DNA of 40,388 bases from Gammaproteobacteria bacterium UBA2810 (GTDB lineage: Bacteria > Pseudomonadota > Gammaproteobacteria > Enterobacterales > Succinivibrionaceae): the NCBI GenBank assembly GCA_002351705.1, contig DEHC01000026.1, forward strand, positions 1 to 40,388, given 5' to 3'. The notes under the pieces are model-generated. The model searched no databases. It saw nothing but the letters and a program-made list of their open reading frames with translations, and was not told the DNA's origin. Made by a program: the position numbers and the translations under genes. Below are positions 15,803 to 24,254 of the stretch, piece by piece (within the stretch, counting starts at the first letter, position 1; every line of letters starts with the position of its first letter).

Positions 15803-17203
15803 ATGAGCACAGCAAAAAACAAATCTGCAAGGAAGGCAGGAGGACGCAGGTCCCCTGCGAACGCAAAGAGGGCAAACGCCAGGAACGCGGCGGCAAAGAG
15901 CGCGAAGGCCGCGGAAGAGGAGAAGAAGACCGCAGCAGCGTCAGGGACACCGCAGCAGGCCGCAGCGCAGCCCGCCCCCGCCAAGGCCGCTGAGTCAGCG
16001 AAGGAGGAGCAGGCAAAAGCCGCCGAAGCTCCTGAAGTGAAGGCTCAGGATCCAGCGAAGGAGACAGCTGCAAAGCCTGAGGCCGCAGCTGCCGCCTCCG
16101 CACCTGAGGCAGAGCCGGCCGGCACCTCAGGCGCCGGAACAGTGACGCCTCCCGGAAACAATGGCTCATCCGGCTCAGCGAAGACCCTTGGTCTCATCGT
16201 CGTGGCCTGCGCCGTAATCGCCGCGGTCATCTTCATCGCCGCGCAGAATGCAGGAGGCCCCGCGCCTGCCGCCGCACCGGCGCCAGAGGCACTGAAAGCC
16301 GAAGCTGCAGCTCCGGCAAAGCCTGAGGCAAAGGATGATAAAGCTGCAAGCGCAGCGGCTGACACGAAGACTGCCGCTGAGGCAAAGGCTGATACCGCGG
16401 CAGAGCCCGTAAAGGCTGACGCAGTTTCCGAAAAGAAAGACACTGCAGAGGAAAAGCCTGCTGCCGCTCCTGAGGCAAAGGCTGACACTGCAGCTGAGCC
16501 TGTGAAAGCTGACGCAGCGTCCGAAAAGAAAGACACCGCTGAGGTGAAGACCGCTGCAGCGCCTGAGGCAAAGGCTGACACCGCCGCGGAGCCTGCGAAA
16601 GCTGATGCTGCTCCGGAAAAGAAGGACGCAGCTGAGGTGAAGACCGCTGCAGCACCCGAGGCAAAGGCTGACGCTGCTCCCGAAAAGAAGGATGTGACCG
16701 AAGAGAAGCCTGCCGCAGCTGAGACACATGCTGCTGCCGCAGCTGAGCCCGCAAAGGCAGAGTCCCCCGCAGAGGCGAAGGAAAGCACTGAGCCAGCAAA
16801 GGGTGAGCCTTCAGCCTCCGCGAAGGAGGCAGGCCCCGCCGTGACCGGGACTGAGACCTCTGATGAGACCAAGGCAGAGGAGAAAGCCCCTGCAGAAGCC
16901 GGTGCCTGCAAGAAACAGCCCAACAACTGCCTGCCTCCCGCAGCAGGTGATATCGACATCAGGATGCTTGACGTCGCACCGGGAACCTACACGAAGGAGA
17001 AGATCGCAGCCTCGGAGGCCATGAGAAGGACACTCGGCTCGTTCCAGAAGACCCTTGAGGACGGCACCAGGCTCTTCATCTACGAGGAGACCTGCGAGAT
17101 CACCCACATCGGGCCTAAGGGCAGCGGCGAGGGCGGAGTCGCCCCGGTGCTCTTCTACGGGAAGATCGATCACTGCCGCGTATTTTTTGACGCACAGAAG
17201 TAA
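15803..17203 (+). CDS. Ala/Lys/Glu-rich single-TM protein with 31-residue tandem repeats
   Basis: 466 residues from the ATG at 15803, whose ribosome site is poor. Layout: a basic N-terminus, Ala/Lys/Glu-rich coil, one membrane helix at about 130-150 (GLIVVACAVIAAVIFIAA), then a long Ala/Lys/Glu region of low complexity. That region includes three near-perfect 31-residue repeats (AKADTAAEPVKADA...). A ~95-residue globular C-terminus has four or more cysteines (ACKKQPNNC, ETCEI, DHC). Basic residues before the helix suggest N-in, C-out, so the Cys-rich domain would be periplasmic on a flexible tether. Composition recalls TolA-like spanning proteins, but no homology is claimed. The flavin reductase gene follows by 16 bases. 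Confidence 0.8.
   Translation: MSTAKNKSARKAGGRRSPANAKRANARNAAAKSAKAAEEEKKTAAASGTPQQAAAQPAPAKAAESAKEEQAKAAEAPEVKAQDPAKETAAKPEAAAAASAPEAEPAGTSGAGTVTPPGNNGSSGSAKTLGLIVVACAVIAAVIFIAAQNAGGPAPAAAPAPEALKAEAAAPAKPEAKDDKAASAAADTKTAAEAKADTAAEPVKADAVSEKKDTAEEKPAAAPEAKADTAAEPVKADAASEKKDTAEVKTAAAPEAKADTAAEPAKADAAPEKKDAAEVKTAAAPEAKADAAPEKKDVTEEKPAAAETHAAAAAEPAKAESPAEAKESTEPAKGEPSASAKEAGPAVTGTETSDETKAEEKAPAEAGACKKQPNNCLPPAAGDIDIRMLDVAPGTYTKEKIAASEAMRRTLGSFQKTLEDGTRLFIYEETCEITHIGPKGSGEGGVAPVLFYGKIDHCRVFFDAQK
16382..16730 (+). repeat. 93-bp coding tandem repeat
   Basis: Three full units start at 16382, 16475 and 16568 with exact 93-base spacing, and a truncated fourth starts at 16661. They encode 31 residues each (AKADTAAEP-x-KADA, EKKD-x-AE, APE). 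Copy number is likely variable between strains. Confidence 0.85.
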
Positions 17204-17219
17204 ACAGAAGGAGGCAACA

Positions 17220-17771
17220 ATGTACCGCGAACTGCCTGTTGAGGAGGCATACCACATCCAGACCGGAGGCCCGCTCATCATGATCGCGTCCGTCTCGGAG
17301 GACGGAACCGCTGATGTCATGACCGCGGCGTGGAACGCGCCGTTCGACACCGACCAGCCCCTCGTTGTCCTGGACAAAAGCCACACCACCTCGGCGAACA
17401 TCCTCGCGACCGGCCGCTATGTCATATGCATCGTCTCCGATGCGGACACGAAGTCAGCCTTCGCCGCCGGCTCCTGCAAGGGGCGCGATGTCGGCGACAA
17501 GTTCGAGGCGAAGGGCATTCCCTCGAGAAAGTCGGCGAAGCTCGGCCTCAAGGTGCCTGACGGCTGCCTTGCCTACATCGAGTGCGAGCTTAAGGAGAGC
17601 GAGAAGCCGATGTTCGAGAAGTACGGGATTCTCGTCGGAAAGGCAGTCGGCGTTGAGGCAGACGAAAAGTACTGGCCGGAGGGCGCCGGGGACTTCAGGG
17701 AAGGCATGAAGCATGAGGTTCACCATGTCTCCGGATCCGTCCTTATCAGGGGCGGCGAGATAACGGGCTGA
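17220..17771 (+). CDS. Flavin reductase-like (FMN-binding split barrel) protein
   Basis: 183 residues from the ATG at 17220 with GGAGG six bases upstream. The flavin reductase-like split barrel is visible: PLIMIASVSEDGTADVMTAAW, then PLVVLDKSHTTSANILATGRYVI, a GRDVGDKFEAKGI segment, and a C-terminal HHVSGSVLIRGGEI. Such proteins bind FMN and reduce flavin or other acceptors with NAD(P)H; the substrate here is unknown. It probably shares a transcript with the upstream one-TM protein and ends in a strong terminator. Confidence 0.88.
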   Translation: MYRELPVEEAYHIQTGGPLIMIASVSEDGTADVMTAAWNAPFDTDQPLVVLDKSHTTSANILATGRYVICIVSDADTKSAFAAGSCKGRDVGDKFEAKGIPSRKSAKLGLKVPDGCLAYIECELKESEKPMFEKYGILVGKAVGVEADEKYWPEGAGDFREGMKHEVHHVSGSVLIRGGEITG

Positions 17772-17799
17772 GCCTCTCTTTAATCAGACCTGACAGAAC

Positions 17800-17832
17800 A
17801 AGGGCCGCATCCGTAAGGACGCGGCCCTTTTC
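17800..17832 (+). terminator. Rho-independent terminator of the flavin reductase gene
   Basis: AAGGGCCGC and its complement GCGGCCCTT enclose a paired inner stem (TCC-GTAA-GGA), followed by TTTT on the plus strand. It separates two convergent genes. Confidence 0.85.
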
Positions 17833-17836
17833 GCTG

Positions 17837-18877
17837 TCACCGGGACTGCGGGGCCGCCGGAGCCCCGCTCTTTCCCCGAGGAAGATGAGGCTGCCTGCCC
17901 ATCTTCCCGTCAGCTCGCTTCTTTCCCTTCTTTCCGGATGCCTTGTCAGTCGGATTTGCGTCAGGCGCCTTCGGCTGCCAGGCGGGAGCGGAGGAGAGCC
18001 TCAGCCCCTTGAGGAAATGCTTGATTTCCTTAAAGGTGTTCTTCCCGTCCCTGTTGAGATCAACCTGCCTGAAGTCTGCCGCCTTTACCCTCTCAAGCCT
18101 GTCGGTAAGCTCCTGCTTCACCTGGTCTGACCAGACGGTGTACTCCGGCTCGCTGATCCTGTAGTCATGATCCTTGTCGATCCTTCCGAAATCGGCGAGG
18201 AGCCGGTAGTCCATGCCGGTATCGTGATGGAATTTCGCGAAGAAATCAATGTCAGGGCAGCCGTCAGGACCGCGCCTGCCGTCAGGTCCGAAGCCTCGTC
18301 CGTCATGCCCGGGGCCGTGAGGACCGCGTCCGTCACCCCTGAGCTCGGTGGCGCCGGTAGCGCCGTCAGCCTGCCTGCCAGGCTGTCCCTTCCCATCGGG
18401 GCCGTGATGCCTGGCGCCGTCACGCTCTCCACGCTTTCCGTCAGCCGCGGGCATCTTCTTCGGGCCGGGAGCTGCCTGGCCCTTCTTTGCGCCGTCTGCG
18501 CCCTTAGCGTATGCGGCGAACTCGTCAACGGTTATGTAGCCGCTGCCGTCGGCGTCAAGGTCCTTGAATCCGGCGAGCCCGGCAACATCCTCCTCGAGGT
18601 GGCTCACGAGCCCTGCCTTGTAGAGGGCAAGCTCATTCTCGTCGAGGACTCCGTCATGGTTTGAGTCATAGTCATCGGCAAGCTTCAGGAGCTCGCGGTA
18701 GCCGTTCCTGTCAGCGGCGATAAAGTGATGGAAGCCGCGGTGCGCGTGTCCGTCAGCGGCAGGAGCGGGAGCGGCGCCGTCCTTCGGCGCGGGGGCTGTC
18801 CCTGCGTCAGCGGCCATGACCGGTACGGCAGGGATAAGGGAGAAAAGCGCAGCAAGAATAATGGTTTTTGCTCTCAT
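17837..18877 (-). CDS. Exported EF-hand calcium-binding protein
   Basis: 346 residues, ATG at 18877. Signal peptide of about 22 residues (MRAKTIILAALFSLIPAV, cleavage near MAA). Two EF-hand pairs: DSNHDGVLDENE (71-82) and DADGSGYITVDE (108-119), then a Gly/His/Asp-rich low-complexity linker of about 80 residues, then DKDHDYRISEPE and DLNRDGKNTFKE. The second pair is less canonical. The C-terminus is basic and Pro/Ala/Lys-rich. Probably periplasmic; calcium sensing or buffering is the likely role, and the His-rich linker could also bind transition metals. Confidence 0.87.
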   Translation of the reverse strand: MRAKTIILAALFSLIPAVPVMAADAGTAPAPKDGAAPAPAADGHAHRGFHHFIAADRNGYRELLKLADDYDSNHDGVLDENELALYKAGLVSHLEEDVAGLAGFKDLDADGSGYITVDEFAAYAKGADGAKKGQAAPGPKKMPAADGKRGERDGARHHGPDGKGQPGRQADGATGATELRGDGRGPHGPGHDGRGFGPDGRRGPDGCPDIDFFAKFHHDTGMDYRLLADFGRIDKDHDYRISEPEYTVWSDQVKQELTDRLERVKAADFRQVDLNRDGKNTFKEIKHFLKGLRLSSAPAWQPKAPDANPTDKASGKKGKKRADGKMGRQPHLPRGKSGAPAAPQSR

Positions 18878-19206
18878 GTGTTATCTCGAACGGGATTGAG
18901 GGCCCGGGGCCCGTCGCCGTTCCTCCTTTAGGGCCGCACATACTGCAGGCGGCAGAATGAAAAAGACCGTATCGTTTCCGGACGGACGGCACGGCCGAGC
19001 CGCGGCGCCATGCCCGGAGAGGATATTCCATTTTTGCAAAAAAATATACCGAAAAATCAAACATAAAGCGCCGGATTTCCGGCATTTTCCCGGCGCAGGC
19101 AGCTGGTCAATAATTATACATATGTCCGCATTCCGCGTTTTCAAATGAGCCCGTGACCGCCCGATCATGTATACTCCATAGCGCCTCAGGGAGACAGGAG
19201 AGAGCC
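18878..19206. other. Divergent intergenic region between the EF-hand gene and engB
   Basis: About 330 bases. A TATACT box at 19170-19175 (part of TGTATACT) lies 31 bases before engB and would give a leader of about 25 bases, but its -35 is weak. A GC-rich inverted stretch CGCCGG-ATTT-CCGGC at about 19069-19084 is present. An AT-rich block with several TATA-like hexamers at 19030-19060 could serve the minus-strand gene. No clear operator. Confidence 0.4.
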
Positions 19207-19872
19207 ATGGAACAAAAGTGCGACACGCCGTACAACTTCAACCTCGTTCATTTCGTGATGAGCGCGCCATCAATTTCGGATCTCCCGGAGGACACCGGCG
19301 CCGAGGTCGCTTTCATCGGCAGGTCCAACGCCGGAAAGTCGTCATGCCTCAACGCCCTGTGCAGCCGGAAGACCCTCGCGAAGACCAGCCGCACCCCGGG
19401 GCGCACCAGGCTCATCAACCTCTTCGAGCTTGAGCCCGGGAAAAGGTTCGTCGACCTCCCGGGCTACGGCTACGCCAAGGTCTCGAAGCAGGAGAAGGCC
19501 ACCTGGGACCGCTCCCTTGAGGAGTACCTACAGAAGAGGGAGTCCCTCAAGGGACTCGTCCTCCTCATGGATATCAGGAACCCCCTCAAGGAAGGCGACC
19601 GGCAGATGATCGACTGGTCGCTTGCCGCCGGAATCCCCCTCCAGATCCTCCTTACGAAGGCGGACAAGCTCCCGAGGGGGCAGAGGAAGAAGGCGGTTGA
19701 CGAGACCGCGATCGCCCTCCGCGAGTTCGGGCCGGGCGACATGAGGCTCTTCGCCTTCTCCGCAGTGGATCAGAGCATCGGCATGGACGCCTTCAAGCTC
19801 AACCTCACCGCCTGGTTCGATGAAACCCCGATCGGTGAGGGCCCTGATGGCGGAGAAGGGACGGAGGAGTAA
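19207..19872 (+). CDS. engB: EngB/YihA-family ribosome-biogenesis GTPase
   Basis: 221 residues from the ATG at 19207 with AGGAG upstream; the open frame to 19153 is leader sequence. TrmE-Era-EngA-EngB-Septin GTPase motifs: G1 GRSNAGKSS, G2 region TSRTPGRT with LINLFEL, G3 DLPGYGYAKV, G4 TKADK and a G5-like FSAVD. The family acts in assembly of the large ribosomal subunit and is usually essential. N-terminal start and length are typical; a short Gly/Glu-rich tail is added. No partner gene is adjacent. Confidence 0.95.
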   Translation: MEQKCDTPYNFNLVHFVMSAPSISDLPEDTGAEVAFIGRSNAGKSSCLNALCSRKTLAKTSRTPGRTRLINLFELEPGKRFVDLPGYGYAKVSKQEKATWDRSLEEYLQKRESLKGLVLLMDIRNPLKEGDRQMIDWSLAAGIPLQILLTKADKLPRGQRKKAVDETAIALREFGPGDMRLFAFSAVDQSIGMDAFKLNLTAWFDETPIGEGPDGGEGTEE

Positions 19873-20227
19873 AAGGGAGGCCTGGGCATTGTCTCCCTGG
19901 CTCCCGTGCCATGTTCCGCTGTTACACAGAGGGCTCCCGGGCAGCGCCTCTGCGTTCCCACGGCTGCGCCCGCGGCCCTGCTGAGCAATTTCGCGGCCAG
20001 GCAGGAATCAGTTTTCTCAAATGTCTCCATGGACGGCCGCCCGCCGTCACAGAGCGATGATCAGAAGCTGATGAAAACGTTCACAGCACAAGGAGCCGGC
20101 ATCAGAGGATATTTTAGGTATTGCCCGCCCTGAATATCTTCCGGTGACTCAAAAGCTTCAGACAAATGCGGTACGGCAGAATCATGGGCCAGACAATACC
20201 GGAATATCTTCCCGGACGGCTTTGAAT
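19873..20227. other. Intergenic region between engB and the DUF4143 ATPase gene
   Basis: About 355 bases. A short AGGGAG/CTCCCT stem occurs just after engB (about 19876-19902) without a T run. No gene, clear promoter or RNA is seen. Confidence 0.35.
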
Positions 20228-21478
20228 ATGGAAATCAGACGCGACACCTATCTTGAGAAGCTTATAGTCCGCAGAAACAACGGCCTGATCAAGGTTGTCA
20301 CGGGACTCCGCGGCTCCGGGAAATCATACCTGCTCCGGACTCTGTTCAAGAATCATCTGCTGGATGAGGGCGTTCCCCGGGATCACATTATCGAGATGGC
20401 GTTTGATCTCCCTGAGAATCAGGAATACCTCGACCCGAAAGTGTTCTATCCATGGGTTCTGGGCCGGATTAAGGACGGCGGGCAGTACTGCATGCTGCTC
20501 GATGAGATACAGCTCCTGCAGGAATTTGTCAGCGTCCTGAACGGGCTTGCCGACAGGAAAAACTGCGATGTCTATGTGACCTGCAGCCGGGCGGAATTTC
20601 TCCCCCGGGACACCGCCACGGAATTCGGCGGCAGGGGCGATGAGGTGCATATGCATCCGCTCTCATTTGCGGAATTCATGACGGTTTACAAGGGACATTA
20701 TTATGACGGATTCAGGGAATACCTGATCTTCGGCGGCCTTCCTGCCGTCGTCCTGGCTCAGACTCCCGAAGAGAAACAGGCACTGCTCGGGAACCTGCTG
20801 GAAACCTGTATCCGTGATATCAGGATAAGGAACAGGCTGCGCAATGCCGGTGAAATGGGAACCCTGCTTGATATTCTCTCCTCTTCTGCCGGCACTCTCA
20901 CAACCCCGAACAGGCTGTGCAGCACCCTCCGCTCAGCGGGCAGCCCGAAAATCACATCACCGACCGTCACCAGGCATACCGGGTATCTGGAGGATTCCTT
21001 CCTTATTGAGGAGGCAAGGCGTTACGACATCAAGGGAAAGTCCTGTGCCGGCACGCAGCGGAAGTATTATTTCACCGACACCGGGCTTTGCGGCGCAGCA
21101 GGCGGCTTCCGGCAGAGAGAAGACAGCTGTTCAGTGGAGAGCATTATCTTCAACGAGCTCCGGATCCGCGGCTTCAGGGTGGATACAGGCTGTCTGAGCG
21201 TCACCGGACCGGATAAAGTCAGGAAACCCGTAAAGACACAGCCTGAGGCGGACTTTATCTGCAGAAAAGCCTCCAGAAAATATTATATCCAGTCAGCATA
21301 TCTTCCTGGGACAGCGGAAAAGACACAGCAGGCAGTCAGATCGCTCCTCAGGATCAGGGACCACTTTAAGAAAATCGTCATAACGTCCGACACGCCAGCG
21401 CCTTTCTACACAGAGGACGGCATCCTGATGATGAGCGTTTATGATTTCCTGAGGGACAGCAGATCACTCGATTTCTGA
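20228..21478 (+). CDS. AAA_14 / DUF4143 ATPase
   Basis: 416 residues from the ATG at 20228, where the product begins like the family (MEIRRDTYLEKLIVRRNNGL). A GTG at 20144 would add 28 residues; neither has a strong ribosome site. Walker A is GLRGSGKSYLL, Walker B is YCMLLDEIQLL, and an LSFAEF segment follows. The C-terminal half is DUF4143: HTGYLEDSFLIEEARRYDIKG, KYYFTDTGL, and a weak nuclease-like core where PEADFICRK replaces the usual D-F-(L/V). These ATPases are widespread multi-copy genes in gut bacteria with no settled role. Solitary gene, converging on the Sel1 gene at 21544. Confidence 0.88.
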   Translation: MEIRRDTYLEKLIVRRNNGLIKVVTGLRGSGKSYLLRTLFKNHLLDEGVPRDHIIEMAFDLPENQEYLDPKVFYPWVLGRIKDGGQYCMLLDEIQLLQEFVSVLNGLADRKNCDVYVTCSRAEFLPRDTATEFGGRGDEVHMHPLSFAEFMTVYKGHYYDGFREYLIFGGLPAVVLAQTPEEKQALLGNLLETCIRDIRIRNRLRNAGEMGTLLDILSSSAGTLTTPNRLCSTLRSAGSPKITSPTVTRHTGYLEDSFLIEEARRYDIKGKSCAGTQRKYYFTDTGLCGAAGGFRQREDSCSVESIIFNELRIRGFRVDTGCLSVTGPDKVRKPVKTQPEADFICRKASRKYYIQSAYLPGTAEKTQQAVRSLLRIRDHFKKIVITSDTPAPFYTEDGILMMSVYDFLRDSRSLDF

Positions 21479-21543
21479 AAGATATTTGAGGATCTGATGC
21501 CCGGAATGTCTTTTACGGAGCATGTCCGGTCCAGGGGCAGGAG

Positions 21544-22533
21544 TCACTTCTCCTGCAGACTGGTGCTGTCTTCCGGGAGCTCCCTGAGGAGCGCCTTCGC
21601 TTCCCTGCTCCCGTGCTCAGCGGACTCACGTATGAGCTTCAGTCCCTCGTCCCGGTTCTCCTCCACTCCGACACCGTTGAGGTATATGCGCCCGAGCGTG
21701 TACTCCGCATCCGGTGAGTCCTGAACCGCTGCGAGTCTCAGCCATTTCGCCGCCTCGGCAAAATCCTGCTTCACTCCGTTTCCCGCGATGTACAGGTTTC
21801 CGGTGAGCGTCTGCGCGCCGGTATCGCCCTGCTCCGCGGCCTTCCTCAGCCATTTCGCCGCCTCGGCATAATCAGCCTTTACCACCTCTCCTGAATAATA
21901 GAGGAGGCCGAGATCGGTCTGCGCGTCCGCATATCCCTGCTCCGCGGCCTTCCTGAGCCACCTTACCGCCTCAGCGGTATCCCGCTTCACTGTCCGGCCG
22001 TTAAGATATGCGAGCCCGAGGAGGCGCTGCGCGGCCGGCACGCCCATGTCCGCGGACACACGTGCCAGTTTCACGGTATCGGCCAGATCCTGCCTTGCTC
22101 CGCTGCCGTAGGCAAAGATGGTGCTGAGGCTGAACCAGGCATCGGGCTGGCCGTGCTCTGCGGCCCTCTTGAGCCATTTCACCGCCTCGATCGAATCATG
22201 CCTCACCGCGGCTCCCTCAAGGTAAGAGATGCCGACCGCATACTCCGCGGAGGGATATCCCTGATCGGCCGCTTTCCGGTACCACTCAAACGCCCCGGCG
22301 GGATCAGCCGCAGTCCCCTTGCCGTTCTCGAGCATGTACCCGAGGAGGTACTGTGCCCTGGCTTTGCCCTGCGAGGCAGCCTCACGGCAGTGCCTCAGGG
22401 CCTCAGGGTAATTCCGCTCCGCCTCATTCACCTCGAAGAGGCCGTAGCAGATGTCCTCTGCCGTACCGTCCGCGAAGGCCGGGGATGCGGCAAATGCCAC
22501 AGCGGCAGCGGCGGCCAGAATCAGTTTTCTCAT
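21544..22533 (-). CDS. Exported Sel1-repeat protein
   Basis: 329 residues, ATG at 22533 with GGGAG upstream. Signal peptide (MRKLILAAAAAVAFAASPAF, cleavage after AFA) and then seven or so Sel1 repeats of 36 residues (A-x-x-x-LG-x-x-Y-x-x-G-x-x-V-x-x-D-x-x-EA-x-K-W-x-x-x-AAEQG). A pair of cysteines occurs soon after cleavage. Predicted periplasmic, possibly a scaffold for protein-protein contacts. Close paralogue of the next gene; the two probably form one transcription unit. Confidence 0.9.
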   Translation of the reverse strand: MRKLILAAAAAVAFAASPAFADGTAEDICYGLFEVNEAERNYPEALRHCREAASQGKARAQYLLGYMLENGKGTAADPAGAFEWYRKAADQGYPSAEYAVGISYLEGAAVRHDSIEAVKWLKRAAEHGQPDAWFSLSTIFAYGSGARQDLADTVKLARVSADMGVPAAQRLLGLAYLNGRTVKRDTAEAVRWLRKAAEQGYADAQTDLGLLYYSGEVVKADYAEAAKWLRKAAEQGDTGAQTLTGNLYIAGNGVKQDFAEAAKWLRLAAVQDSPDAEYTLGRIYLNGVGVEENRDEGLKLIRESAEHGSREAKALLRELPEDSTSLQEK

Positions 22534-22697
22534 TTAATTTCTCCCGGATGACTGCCATGGCAGTGGTGCCTGCTGCTCTTCTCTCTGTCCGGCATCACGG
22601 CCAGGCACGCCGGAGCCGGAAGTTTCCTGCCTGCTGCGCTTTGGGGAGAGTCCGGTCCGGCGGGATGAGCCGCTCCGGCCTCTCCGGCTGATGAACG

Positions 22698-23774
22698 CTA
22701 TTTCCCGGAAAGCTCCTTGAGGTACGCCTTCGCTTCCTCACTGCCGTGCTCCGCGGCCTCGCGGATCAGCTTCTCGCCGGCGGCGGCATCCTGCTTCACC
22801 CCGGCGCCCTTGAGGTACATGCGCCCGAGCGTAAACTCCGCATCGGGTTTGTCCTGCTCAGCGGCCTTCGTGAACCATCTGGCGGCCTCGGCGTAATCCT
22901 CCTTCACCCCGGAGCCGGTGAAGTACAGGGTTCCAATGGCCTCCTGAGCATCGGCATTGCCCTGCTCAGCGGCCTTCAGGAGCCATTTCGCGGCCTCGGC
23001 ATCATCCTGCCTGACGCCGGTGCCGGAGTAATACAGTGAGCCGAAGTCTGCCTGTGCGTCTGCGTACCCCTGCTCAGCGGCCTTGCTGATCCATTTGACC
23101 GCCTCGGCAGTATCCTGCTTCACCGCCTGTCCGTTGAGGTACGCAAGACCGAGCAGGTGCTGAGCCTGCGCGTACCCATGCTCAGCAGCCTTGCGGTACC
23201 ATTTAATCCCCTCCTCATTATTCTCGCTGACTCCGAGCCCGTCCAGGTACAGCGTTCCCAGGGCGGCCTCGGCGGCCGGCACTTCCTTGTCAGCTGCAAT
23301 GCGCACCCACTTCGCCGCCTCGGCGTAATCCTGTGTCACTCCGTTACCGTAGGCGTAGATGTTGAAGAGAGCAAGGGCCGACGTGGGCTCTCCCTTTCCG
23401 GCGGCTTTCTTAAACCACTTGACCGCCTCGGCAGTATCCTGCTTTACCGCCACACCCTTGAAGTAAAAAGCACCGACAACAGCCTCGGCAGTGACATACC
23501 CCTGATCGGCTGCCTTACTGTACCACTCAAGCGCCCCTGCCTGATCAGCCGCGGTTCCCTTTCCGTTCTCGATCATCTGACCGAGAAGGTACTGTGCCCT
23601 GGCCTTGCCCTGCTCAGCGGCCTCACGGCAGTGACTCAGTGCCTCAGTGTAATCCGGCCCGGCGCCATTCCCGTCAAAGTACCTGTAGCAGGTTTCCTCC
23701 GCCGTATCACCCGCGAAGGAAGGCACGGCGGCAAATGCCGCAGCGGCGGCTGCGGCAAGAATCAGTTTTATCAT
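22698..23774 (-). CDS. Exported Sel1-repeat protein (paralogue)
   Basis: 358 residues. The ATG at 23774 with GGAG seven bases upstream starts a clean signal peptide (MIKLILAAAAAAAFAAVPSF). The open frame reaching 23921 is upstream leader. About eight Sel1 repeats follow, with the same early Cys pair (ETCY...SHC) as its neighbour. It stands 164 bases upstream of the other exported Sel1 gene. Seven tens of residues near the middle are extra compared with the paralogue, i.e. one more repeat. Function unknown beyond a likely periplasmic scaffold. Confidence 0.9.
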   Translation of the reverse strand: MIKLILAAAAAAAFAAVPSFAGDTAEETCYRYFDGNGAGPDYTEALSHCREAAEQGKARAQYLLGQMIENGKGTAADQAGALEWYSKAADQGYVTAEAVVGAFYFKGVAVKQDTAEAVKWFKKAAGKGEPTSALALFNIYAYGNGVTQDYAEAAKWVRIAADKEVPAAEAALGTLYLDGLGVSENNEEGIKWYRKAAEHGYAQAQHLLGLAYLNGQAVKQDTAEAVKWISKAAEQGYADAQADFGSLYYSGTGVRQDDAEAAKWLLKAAEQGNADAQEAIGTLYFTGSGVKEDYAEAARWFTKAAEQDKPDAEFTLGRMYLKGAGVKQDAAAGEKLIREAAEHGSEEAKAYLKELSGK

Positions 23775-24254
23775 GTGCTGTCTCCATAGGACTGCGCTCA
23801 CAGGGCAGTCCCGGCTGTTTCTCTGCTGAATCCGCTCTTCATAATGAGTCCTCGATCCGGCAGTGTCTGTGCTGTTCAGAACTGAATAATGACACGGGGA
23901 AGGGAACTCGGGCAACCACACCGAGGGGTGAAACCACTGGTAAACAGGGGAAAATCAGGGAGGGCTGGGGCAGGCGGCCACAGGATCGGTGAATAGGGAA
24001 ACGCGATGAAAGCTTATGCCGGACATGCGGCTGAAGAGAACCGGCCGGATTATTCCAATGCACGGCCGGCGGTGGAGATGAGACATAACTCTGGGATCCT
24101 GCAGCTCTGACTGCGTGACCGGTCATACAAACGCTCAGATTCAGACAGCTCTAACTTTCAAAGTCTCTCTCACACTGCCGCTCAGATACCAATGAGCGCG
24201 GTTCCGAGAGTCTCAGGCTGTCAGAGGCAACCCGGAACATGGCTCTATACTGTC
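23775..24254. other. Intergenic region between the membrane Sel1 gene and the exported Sel1 pair
   Basis: 480 bases. Contains a 7-bp hairpin (GGACTGC/GCAGTCC, 23789-23811) just ahead of the ribosome site of the exported Sel1 gene, and a perfect 10-bp palindrome TGACCGGTCA at 24116-24125. No gene or T-tailed terminator seen. The gap probably separates two transcription units. Confidence 0.4.

Noticed and set aside
16045..16959. Minus-strand open frame of 304 codons rich in Ala, Ser and Phe
   Set aside because: It is the mirror of the Ala/Lys/Glu repeat region; composition follows from the repeats and no ribosome site is present.
22698..23921. Longer start for the exported Sel1 protein at 23921
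   Set aside because: The extra 49 residues have no ribosome site and would bury a clean signal peptide that starts at 23774.
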